Below, in pieces: positions 1 to 4,759 of a stretch of 5,491 nucleotides of DNA (position 1 is its first letter; each line of letters starts with the position of its first letter). This DNA is from Polyangiaceae bacterium (GTDB lineage: Bacteria; Myxococcota_A; Polyangia; Polyangiales; Polyangiaceae). Below the pieces are notes generated by a model that saw nothing but the letters and a program-made list of their open reading frames with translations, was not told where the DNA came from and did no database searches. The translations under genes were made by a program, and so were the position numbers. The stretch is from contig JAKVCH010000235.1 of the NCBI GenBank assembly GCA_022447485.1, forward strand, positions 1 to 5,491, given 5' to 3'.

Positions 1-10
1 CAAGGGCAGA

Positions 11-379
11 GTGATCGAGCACTCAACGCTCAAGGCCTACGAGAACCGAGGAAACGAGCTCAAGGGTGTGGCGACACCCTCGATGGGGAGTGAGCGACTC
101 GAGGTATGGAGCTCGAGTATTGCTCCCGGTGGCTCCACTCCTCTGCATTCACACAGTAGCCAAGAGATCTTCATTATCCTCCAAGGAGAGGGTTACGTTG
201 AAATCGGAGAACAGCGCCTTCCATTTCGAGCGCCTGCCACCATTATCGCTCCAGCCAATCAACCACACCGACTTTTCAACACAGGCTCAACACCCACAAA
301 ACAGATTGTGGTCATTGAAGGCTGTTCAACGATTCTTTCCCCTGAGGGAAAGCAGCTGGAACTCCCGTGGAGGAAATGA
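11..379 (+). CDS. Small single-domain cupin protein (cupin_2-like)
   Basis: The 122-residue product is one cupin beta-barrel. Cupin motif 1 is seen as GGSTPLHSHSSQEIFIILQG (residues about 40-59), giving candidate metal ligands His46, His48 and Glu52. Motif 2 is seen at residues about 75-90 (APATIIAPANQPHRLFN), giving the fourth ligand His86 and the usual trailing Asn90. All four ligands of the 2-His/Glu/His site are present, so a bound divalent metal is likely. The substrate cannot be told; such small cupins range from sugar isomerases and dioxygenases to ligand-binding proteins. No signal peptide is visible, so it is probably cytosolic. The chosen start is GTG at 11 with only a weak purine-rich stretch before it. 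No in-frame stop lies between base 2 and the GTG, so the true start may be upstream of the window. The gene converges on tcdA with a 4-base gap and no visible terminator between them. Confidence 0.85.
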   Translation: MIEHSTLKAYENRGNELKGVATPSMGSERLEVWSSSIAPGGSTPLHSHSSQEIFIILQGEGYVEIGEQRLPFRAPATIIAPANQPHRLFNTGSTPTKQIVVIEGCSTILSPEGKQLELPWRK

Positions 380-383
380 ACTA

Positions 384-1319
384 TCAGCGCCGCTCAGATT
401 TTAGAGTAGCCCCGGAGACCCGATCGGCAGCGGCAAACTCACCTTGAATCAAGTCTTTGACCACAACGCTCGCCGCCGTCAGGCCAAAGGTACCTGTAAC
501 AAACGAAGCCGTGCCATCGATGCGTGACCGACGATCGCAGTCGTGCAACCCGTTCTTGCCACCAGGACACACGCAACGGAAACCAACTCCTTGATCGTAG
601 CTCGGAATACTCGGAAGAGTGGGCTCTTCGATGCTGAAAACAGCAGGCACCCCGAGGCGCCCCCCTTTGGGTAAATCAACGTGAAAGTCACGCCGTAACA
701 TCTTTCGTAAAGCCGCCGCGAAAGGATCGCGATAGGTCTCCCCCAAGTCGGCCACGCGAACCTGAGTTGGATCCATACGCGCGGCAGCCCCCATCGAGGA
801 CACCAACGGTATCTTTCGCTTCAAGCAGGTGAGAATCAGGTGTGCTTTGGCACGCAGGTTATCGATTGCATCCACGACGTAGTCGAAGTCCCCATCGAGA
901 ACAAAATCGCTATTCTCTTCATTATAGAACTTTGGCACAGTTTCGATACGCCCGGTCGGGTGAATGAGCCGTAAGCGCTCTGCCATGATCTCAACTTTTT
1001 CTTTGCCGATCGTGCCCTGCATGGCGTGCAGCTGCCGATTGGTGTTGGTGACACAGACTTTATCAAAGTCGATCAACCGCAACGTCCCGACTCCACTTCG
1101 AGCAAGAGACTCTGCGGTAAACGAGCCCACGCCTCCGACTCCAACAATCGCAACACGCGCACCCATCAAGCGCTGCAAACCAGGCTCAGAGAAAAGCCGG
1201 GCGGCACGATCGAACCGACGATGCAACCGATACTCCTGCTCCTGAATAGAGTTAGACTCTGAAGAGGCTGATGATCGAGTGATGATCGACTGGGCATCGC
1301 GGGTGAGAGGCAAATCCAT
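384..1319 (-). CDS. tcdA: tRNA threonylcarbamoyladenosine dehydratase (TcdA/CsdL, ThiF/E1-like)
   Basis: TcdA is an ATP-dependent cytosolic enzyme that cyclises the t6A base at position 37 of ANN-decoding tRNAs to ct6A, and belongs to the ThiF/MoeB/E1-like superfamily. The 311-residue product shows the Rossmann nucleotide-binding motif GVGGVGS at residues 60-66, the acidic strand LIDFDKV (D84, D86), the family signature VTNTNRQLHAM at 90-100, GKEKVEIM at 105-112 and VVDAIDN at 148-154. A C-terminal cysteine patch (C249, C251, C261) precedes ASFVTGTFGLTA, matching the end of TcdA-type proteins. Escherichia coli TcdA is 268 residues and begins shortly before the segment corresponding to RFDRAARLF (residues 35-43 here). 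The Ser/Thr-rich first 31 residues are therefore an extension, or the real start is the TTG at 1226 (280 residues). The ATG at 1319 lacks a clear ribosome binding site. The gene is last in the leftward operon, 28 bases after the TatD-family gene. Confidence 0.93.
   Translation of the reverse strand: MDLPLTRDAQSIITRSSASSESNSIQEQEYRLHRRFDRAARLFSEPGLQRLMGARVAIVGVGGVGSFTAESLARSGVGTLRLIDFDKVCVTNTNRQLHAMQGTIGKEKVEIMAERLRLIHPTGRIETVPKFYNEENSDFVLDGDFDYVVDAIDNLRAKAHLILTCLKRKIPLVSSMGAAARMDPTQVRVADLGETYRDPFAAALRKMLRRDFHVDLPKGGRLGVPAVFSIEEPTLPSIPSYDQGVGFRCVCPGGKNGLHDCDRRSRIDGTASFVTGTFGLTAASVVVKDLIQGEFAAADRVSGATLKSERR
1224..1243 (-). promoter_or_regulatory. Candidate internal ribosome binding site and TTG start of tcdA
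   Basis: Reading leftward, two AGGAG boxes (complement of 1239-1243 and 1233-1237) precede an in-frame TTG at 1226-1224. The nearer box is 6 bases from the TTG, an optimal Shine-Dalgarno distance. The resulting 280-residue protein would begin LHRRFDRAARLF, close to where other TcdA proteins begin. The boxes also encode Gln-Glu-Gln-Glu in the longer reading, so they could be coincidental. Confidence 0.45.
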
Positions 1320-1347
1320 GGCGCAGCATGTACACCGAATCGAAGAA

Positions 1348-2118
1348 CTAAGCCCGCACGAAAAGAGATTCTGCGGCCTCTTTTGTGACCTGAGCGACCT
1401 CCCATGGCGAAATTTTCTTCAATGCCGCAATTTCTTCACAAACTTGAGTCAATAGGAGGGGATTTTCTGTCCCCGAGCCATTTTTTGAGGAAGGGGCATC
1501 CGTTTCCAAAAGAAGACGCTCGAGAGGTAGAGCCGTCACCATGGACCGAAACTTTTCAGCGTTCTTGCGAAGAACTTGCGGTCCAATGCCCAAGTGTAGT
1601 CCCAACTCAAGGCATTTCTCCGCCAAGTGCCTATCGCCCGTGAACCCATGCACAACACCTCGAAGCGGAAGAGACGAGCTCACCGATCGAAAAAACTCGG
1701 GGTAGAGACGCACAATATGCAAGATAATCGGCAGCTCTCTCTCTAAGGCCAATTCTAGATGATAGAGGAACACCTCTTCCTGATATCGAAAAGATGCTTC
1801 CTTGAGGCAGAGAGCATCGAACCCACACTCTCCGATCGCCACGACCCCAGGCTTCTCAAGAGCAGCACAAAGCCTGGCTCGCCAATCCTCTGAGGAACCC
1901 GAAACAAGGGATGCAACCCGCCCAGGGTGAATCCCCACGGCCCGGTAAACACCTGCGCCAAAATCTAATTCTTGGGCTTGTTCCGAATGCTCAAGATCAT
2001 AGCCAGGGATCAGCCAGTGGAGGATTCCACTTCTACGTCCTTGGCCGAGATATTCTGCGAGGTCCTGCCTTAATTGAGGAAAGTCCAGGTGACAATGCGA
2101 ATCAAAAAGAGGGAGCAT
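1348..2118 (-). CDS. tatD: TatD-family metal-dependent hydrolase (putative DNase)
   Basis: TatD-family proteins are cytosolic two-metal TIM-barrel hydrolases of the amidohydrolase superfamily; characterised members have 3'-5' exonuclease activity on DNA and RNA. Counting from the ATG at 2118 (256 residues, normal for the family at about 260), all expected ligands are visible: HxH in DSHCHLD (H8, H10), Glu97 in GECGFD, His134 in ILHIVR, His157 in VHGFTGD and Asp207 in LLLETDAP. GIHPG near residue 63 is also typical. A small deviation is GECGFDA where most members have GExGLDY. A TTG at 2127 would add three residues and overlap the radical SAM gene. I prefer the ATG because it directly follows that gene's stop (TAA, one base, ATG), a usual arrangement for translational coupling; no good Shine-Dalgarno is seen for either. 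The gene ends in TAG at 1350-1348, just after the expected last helix, so TAG works as a stop here. Which paralogue (TatD, YcfH or YjjV type) cannot be told from sequence alone. Confidence 0.92.
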   Translation of the reverse strand: MLPLFDSHCHLDFPQLRQDLAEYLGQGRRSGILHWLIPGYDLEHSEQAQELDFGAGVYRAVGIHPGRVASLVSGSSEDWRARLCAALEKPGVVAIGECGFDALCLKEASFRYQEEVFLYHLELALERELPIILHIVRLYPEFFRSVSSSLPLRGVVHGFTGDRHLAEKCLELGLHLGIGPQVLRKNAEKFRSMVTALPLERLLLETDAPSSKNGSGTENPLLLTQVCEEIAALKKISPWEVAQVTKEAAESLFVRA

Positions 2119-2119
2119 C

Positions 2120-3229
2120 TTAAGCAAGAACGCGCAGACGTTTCGATGGAAAACCTTGCTTTTCGTGGCCTTCTAACATGACCTCATGACTCTTTGGTGC
2201 GGCTCGCGGCAAAGCCTGGGGAGCAGCTGACCAATCGGCGAAATCTTCGGGTAAGGGTCCTGGCAGAGTTGGTTGGTTTGTTCTCTCCAATAGCTGAAAT
2301 TGATGATGGGCATCCAGTCGCAGCTCGATTCCTCGCTCCGGTCCTTGCTCCCGAAACCAAGCGCGAGCTGCTTCTACATTCTTCATCAGGATATGGTGCT
2401 GAGGATCAGTTTTTGCTGCCTTCATAAATAGATCTTTCATGGCCTCAATATCTCCTCGACGTAGGGCGATCACGGCCAAGTAATTCAGAGCAAGACCTGG
2501 TGCGGGATATCCTAAGCGAAGAGCCTCCATGACGTGCTCCTCAGACTCTTCTAATTCACCAGCTCGGAATAGCGCTCCGGCTAAGTCCATATGGGCTCCG
2601 GCATACGGGCCGACCTTTTCGAGAATCCCGCGCGCAGTTGGCACATCTTCTTCATAGAAGTGCTGAATGCCCCGATGCTCAAAAAACCATTCATTCATCG
2701 CCTCTGTGGTCGCTTGATCAGCATCAAAAGGTGTCTTGAGTTCTTGAAAATCACCCGAGAAGAAAATCTCGGGGTCAAGCCAGCCATCGGAAACCGCCTT
2801 CGTGAAATCTCGCGTCCCAGGATAAACGCTCAGGCAGCTAAAAACATATTGATGAGGCTGCGCCTGCTCCAAAAACTCAAGGGTTTGAGCAAATGTCTCT
2901 TGGGTCTCTCCACGATTTCCCAGCATCATATAAAAGCGAACTTGAATTCCGACGTCTTTCGCCAATTGCGCAGCAGCGCGGATCTCTTCGGCGCTGATTT
3001 TCTTGTCGATATTTTTCAAAATCTGATCGGAACCAGACTCAACGCCCAGACTCAAGCGCTGACAACCGGCTCGACGCATTGCCAACAGTAATTCTTCGTT
3101 GAGAACATCCACACGGGTGTCGCAACTCCAAAAAAACTTCAACTCACGGCGCTCAATTTCTCGACAAATTTCCAAAGCTCGCTTTTGGTGAGCCGTAAAA
3201 GTATCGTCTTTCAACTGCAACATCTTCAC
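2120..3229 (-). CDS. B12-binding radical SAM/TPR protein, C-terminal portion after the amber codon
   Basis: This 369-codon open frame holds the rest of a radical SAM barrel but no CxxxCxxC cluster motif, so it cannot be a complete enzyme. It opens MKMLQLKDDTFTAHQKRALEICREI, the second-strand region usual in B12-type radical SAM enzymes. It continues with CDTRVDVLNEELLLAMRRAGC and LSLGVESGSDQILKNIDKK (about 59-77), which includes the GxESG-type segment, then FYMMLGNRGET (about 99-109) and CLSVYPGT (about 132-139), all typical barrel strands. Residues about 196-292 form two or more TPR-like helix pairs (AGALFRAGELEESEEHVMEALRLG is one). A Pro-rich tail ends the protein. The frame is the same as that of the upstream portion (3242-3961). 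If translated separately, the likely start is GTG at 3229, with AGGAG at 3243-3239 nine bases before it; ATG follows two codons later. The TAA stop at 2122-2120 lies 1 base before the TatD-family ATG. Confidence 0.82.
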   Translation of the reverse strand: MKMLQLKDDTFTAHQKRALEICREIERRELKFFWSCDTRVDVLNEELLLAMRRAGCQRLSLGVESGSDQILKNIDKKISAEEIRAAAQLAKDVGIQVRFYMMLGNRGETQETFAQTLEFLEQAQPHQYVFSCLSVYPGTRDFTKAVSDGWLDPEIFFSGDFQELKTPFDADQATTEAMNEWFFEHRGIQHFYEEDVPTARGILEKVGPYAGAHMDLAGALFRAGELEESEEHVMEALRLGYPAPGLALNYLAVIALRRGDIEAMKDLFMKAAKTDPQHHILMKNVEAARAWFREQGPERGIELRLDAHHQFQLLERTNQPTLPGPLPEDFADWSAAPQALPRAAPKSHEVMLEGHEKQGFPSKRLRVLA

Positions 3230-3244
3230 CGGAAGTCGCTCCTA
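3227..3244 (-). promoter_or_regulatory. Amber codon overlapping a Shine-Dalgarno-like box, with GTG restart
   Basis: On the minus strand the TAG at 3244-3242 is followed by GAG, so that AGGAG occupies 3243-3239. A GTG in the same frame follows nine bases later at 3229-3227, with ATG at 3223-3221. This is a workable layout for termination followed by local reinitiation, which would give two separate polypeptides. The box would also be present if the original codon were CAG or AAG, so it may be an accident. Confidence 0.4.
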
Positions 3245-3961
3245 GGCAGCCTCAATCGCATCGACGACATATTCAACAGAATGACCGCGGAACCCTCGGC
3301 CCCAAGTTGTTTCCGCGCCACAAAAAGTACACTGCCAAGGACACCCTCGGGATGTCATCAAGATATGCGTCGAAAAATAGCGTTGCGGAGAAGTGAGGAC
3401 GTCTAATTTTCTAATCGCCGAGCGACTTTCTGCAAGGCGCACCTCATCCCCCACACGAAAAGCAGTCCCAGGTATACCGGCTAGATCTATTCCATTTTGA
3501 AGACGGTCCAACACCTCCAAAAAAGTGTCTTCCGACTCGCCTCGAGCCACCAAATCAATCCCAGCATGACGCTCCAATAACTGCACAGCAAAAGGCGTCG
3601 CATGGGGACCGCCGATGATAGTCGTCGCTTGCGGATGCAGCTTCTTGATCAATTCGGAGAGATAAGCCACGCCGCGACGGTTGGCTGTCCAGCAGCTCAT
3701 GCCAAAGACATCAGCATCTAACTCCTGAATCACCTCTTCGACTCTTGTCCAGGCCCACGAAGACAGATTGAATATCTTGACTTGATGACCTCTTTCAATG
3801 GCTTCCGAGCCAAGGGTTAATAGGCCATAAGGCAATTGATAAAAATCAGCATCCAGGTCTCCTTCGGCATATTCAGCAGGAGGACCTTCTGCGGCAAAGG
3901 GCAGCACCTCATCAGGGAGGGGTATTTTCCATGGGGGTGGGTAGAGCAGGGCGATTTTCAT
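3242..3961 (-). CDS. B12-binding radical SAM protein, N-terminal portion ending at an in-frame TAG
   Basis: The 239-residue product from the ATG at 3961 begins MKIALLYPPPW, as cobalamin-binding radical SAM proteins usually do. A Rossmann-like B12-binding domain covers residues about 1-150, with a DADVFGMSCWTANRRGVAYL strand and helix and the conserved GGPHATP (near 113-119). The linker is followed by the radical SAM motif SRGCPWQCTFCG; Cys207, Cys211 and Cys214 would bind the 4Fe-4S cluster that cleaves S-adenosylmethionine. Only the first barrel strand and helix follow (HSVEYVVDAIEAA) before TAG at 3244-3242, so this portion alone lacks most of the catalytic barrel. A TTG at 3979 would add six residues; I prefer the ATG because the family begins there. 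The Shine-Dalgarno is weak. This is the first gene of the leftward operon and faces the divergent control region. The substrate is unknown; related enzymes do methylations, cyclisations and other radical reactions. Confidence 0.82.
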   Translation of the reverse strand: MKIALLYPPPWKIPLPDEVLPFAAEGPPAEYAEGDLDADFYQLPYGLLTLGSEAIERGHQVKIFNLSSWAWTRVEEVIQELDADVFGMSCWTANRRGVAYLSELIKKLHPQATTIIGGPHATPFAVQLLERHAGIDLVARGESEDTFLEVLDRLQNGIDLAGIPGTAFRVGDEVRLAESRSAIRKLDVLTSPQRYFSTHILMTSRGCPWQCTFCGAETTWGRGFRGHSVEYVVDAIEAA

Positions 3962-3981
3962 GATCTTCGAGGAGGACAACC

Positions 3982-4028
3982 GTCCGTTGAGCTGGGCTCC
4001 AGGCGGACAGATCGTAGAAGAGTGTCCG
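3982..4028 (-). repeat. Three mutually exclusive inverted-repeat arms in the leader of the radical SAM operon
   Basis: Three short arms are present: GTCCG at 3982-3986, CGGACA at 4004-4009 and TGTCCG at 4023-4028. The middle arm can pair with the left one (5 bp, with an inner GAGC/GCTC stem at 3989-3992 and 3996-3999 closing a 3-base loop) or with the right one (6 bp, 13-base loop), but not both. The element lies 20 to 70 bases before the ATG at 3961, in the probable 5' leader of the leftward mRNA. The arms are short, so chance is possible; no known riboswitch class (including cobalamin) was recognised. Confidence 0.35.
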
Positions 4029-4074
4029 TCGCCCGGCCTCGGTTGTTGTAGCGAAGGAGCCTAAAAAAACGACA

Positions 4075-4096
4075 TTTTGGCGAATTTTCCGCAAAA
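4075..4096. repeat. Imperfect AT-rich dyad upstream of the sigma-54 promoter
   Basis: TTTTGGCGAA and TTCCGCAAAA flank a 2-base centre and form an imperfect inverted repeat; the outer TTTT/AAAA arms pair fully and the inner GGCG/CCGC part does not. It lies 19 to 40 bases before the -24 element in a strongly A/T-rich stretch (about 4062-4117), among A and T runs. It could be a protein-binding site or intrinsic bend serving either divergent unit. It also has GG and GC dinucleotides (4079-4080 and 4091-4092) with the 10-base spacing of sigma-54 promoters, but otherwise matches that consensus poorly. Confidence 0.25.
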
Positions 4097-4114
4097 ATTT
4101 CACAAAAAAAGCTT

Positions 4115-4131
4115 TTGGCACGCGCCCTGCA
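4115..4131 (+). promoter_or_regulatory. Sigma-54 (RpoN) -24/-12 promoter for the usp gene
   Basis: TTGGCACGCGCCCTGCA matches the sigma-54 consensus YTGGCACG-N4-TTGCW at all defined positions except the first T of TTGC, which is C. The essential GG (4117-4118) and GC (4129-4130) are separated by exactly 10 bases. Taking the C at 4130 as -12 places +1 at about 4142, which is the first ATG of the Usp-family gene. Sigma-54 promoters need an AAA+ activator, whose site would lie upstream; none is identified. The promoter overlaps the TTG at 4115, which rules that codon out as a start if this promoter is used. Confidence 0.7.
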
Positions 4132-4141
4132 TAGTCACCAG

Positions 4142-4705
4142 ATGATGAGAAGTGCAGAATCAATATTAGTTGCCTACGATGGCAGCCCAGCAAGTGAACG
4201 CGCTCTCAAAGCAGCCGTTCGCCAAACAAGCACATTATCCCAGGGGGTGATCCATGTGGTCTCTCTTGTCGAACCAGTGGGAGGACGCTTGCTGATGCCT
4301 GACGGACGACTCTATGAGCGCTGGGCAGCTCTCGACTGCCTACGCCTGACCGTAGCCGAGCTGGTAAGAGCATGGGGCAATAAAGCACCCGGCGTCAGTC
4401 TTGCGGCCCATCTTCGCAGTGGGGAACCGGTCATCACCATCTTGCAGTTGGCCGAGAAGCTCAACGTCGACCTCGTCCTCGTCGGCGAAAGCGACACCGC
4501 CATGCACGGTGAGCTGAGCCCGATCAACCGTGAATTGCTCCGCCTCTCCAGCCGCCCGGTGCGGGTTGAAGTGCCAGCTGGTCACCTACCAACAAATTTT
4601 GGCGCCATTTCCTCTCGCCCACTCTTCTCCCTTCGCCAAACCGCTCGAGGCATGAAGTCTGCTTTACCCACGAATCACAAGACTCTACCGCCCTCCCTTC
4701 AATAA
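4142..4705 (+). CDS. Universal stress protein (UspA-like) with degenerate ATP motif and basic tail
   Basis: The product has 187 residues from the ATG at 4142 (186 from the adjacent ATG at 4145). The first strand and loop, ILVAYDGSPASERALKAAV (residues about 8-26), are diagnostic of the Usp fold, and VDLVLVGES (about 109-117) with SSRPVRVEVP (about 136-145) supply the last strands. The usual nucleotide-binding signature G-x2-G-x9-G(S/T) is not kept: after VLVGES come DTAMHGELSPINRELL, where the second Gly position is Asp and no GS/GT follows. It is therefore probably a UspA-type protein that does not bind ATP in the MJ0577 manner. A tail of about 40 residues after VEVP, rich in Ser, Arg, Lys and Pro, extends beyond the family's usual length of about 140-150 and looks disordered. 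Usp proteins act in the cytosol in stress survival, often as dimers. The ATG has no clear Shine-Dalgarno. The sensor gene follows after 54 bases, so the two may be co-transcribed. Confidence 0.8.
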   Translation: MMRSAESILVAYDGSPASERALKAAVRQTSTLSQGVIHVVSLVEPVGGRLLMPDGRLYERWAALDCLRLTVAELVRAWGNKAPGVSLAAHLRSGEPVITILQLAEKLNVDLVLVGESDTAMHGELSPINRELLRLSSRPVRVEVPAGHLPTNFGAISSRPLFSLRQTARGMKSALPTNHKTLPPSLQ

Positions 4706-4759
4706 ACTTAGGAAAACCGCGCCTCGACGGACGTTCTTTGCCGGGTTATTCCTGGAAGA

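Larger units (their letters stand above)
2120..3961 (-). pseudogene. Whole B12-binding radical SAM/TPR gene interrupted by one amber codon
   Basis: Read through the TAG, the two open frames make one 613-codon protein in a single frame: a B12-binding domain (about 1-150), a radical SAM barrel (about 200-420), TPR-like repeats (about 440-536) and a Pro-rich tail. Across the break the residues read VVDAIEAA, stop, ERLPVKMLQLKDDTFT, which matches the usual helix-loop-strand of this family with nothing missing. There is no frameshift and no other stop in the 373 codons after the TAG. The simplest reading is a recent nonsense mutation or a base-calling error (for example CAG, GAG, AAG or TGG changed to TAG). 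Suppression of the amber codon, or restart at GTG 3229, would keep a product. I call it a pseudogene with reservation; the intact frame beyond the stop argues against old decay. Confidence 0.6.

Noticed and set aside
66..404. A 112-codon plus-strand frame inside the cupin gene
   Set aside because: It lies in another frame of a gene with all four cupin ligands, and its translation looks like random sequence.
421..1860. Frequent GATCG and CGATCG strings suggesting the cyanobacterial HIP1 repeat
   Set aside because: I found no complete GCGATCGC octamer; the strings fit ordinary codon use.
2591..3091. A 166-codon plus-strand open frame opposite the radical SAM gene
   Set aside because: It is antisense to codons of a clearly recognisable radical SAM barrel, shows no domain of its own, and has no ribosome binding site; it is a shadow frame.
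3200..3260. A frameshift as the cause of the split radical SAM gene
   Set aside because: Both halves are in the same frame (start positions 3979 and 3229 differ by 750 bases, a multiple of three) and no residues are missing at the join; the break is the stop codon alone.
2120..3961. Reassignment of TAG to a sense codon in this organism
   Set aside because: The TatD-family gene ends in TAG (1350-1348) at the normal family end, so TAG is used as a true stop in the same window.
3912..4193. A 93-codon minus-strand frame across the divergent control region
   Set aside because: It overlaps the start of both the radical SAM and usp genes and the sigma-54 promoter, and its protein has no recognisable feature.
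4706..4759. A terminator or separate promoter between usp and the sensor gene
   Set aside because: No stable hairpin with a T-run and no convincing -35/-10 or -24/-12 pair is visible in these 54 bases.
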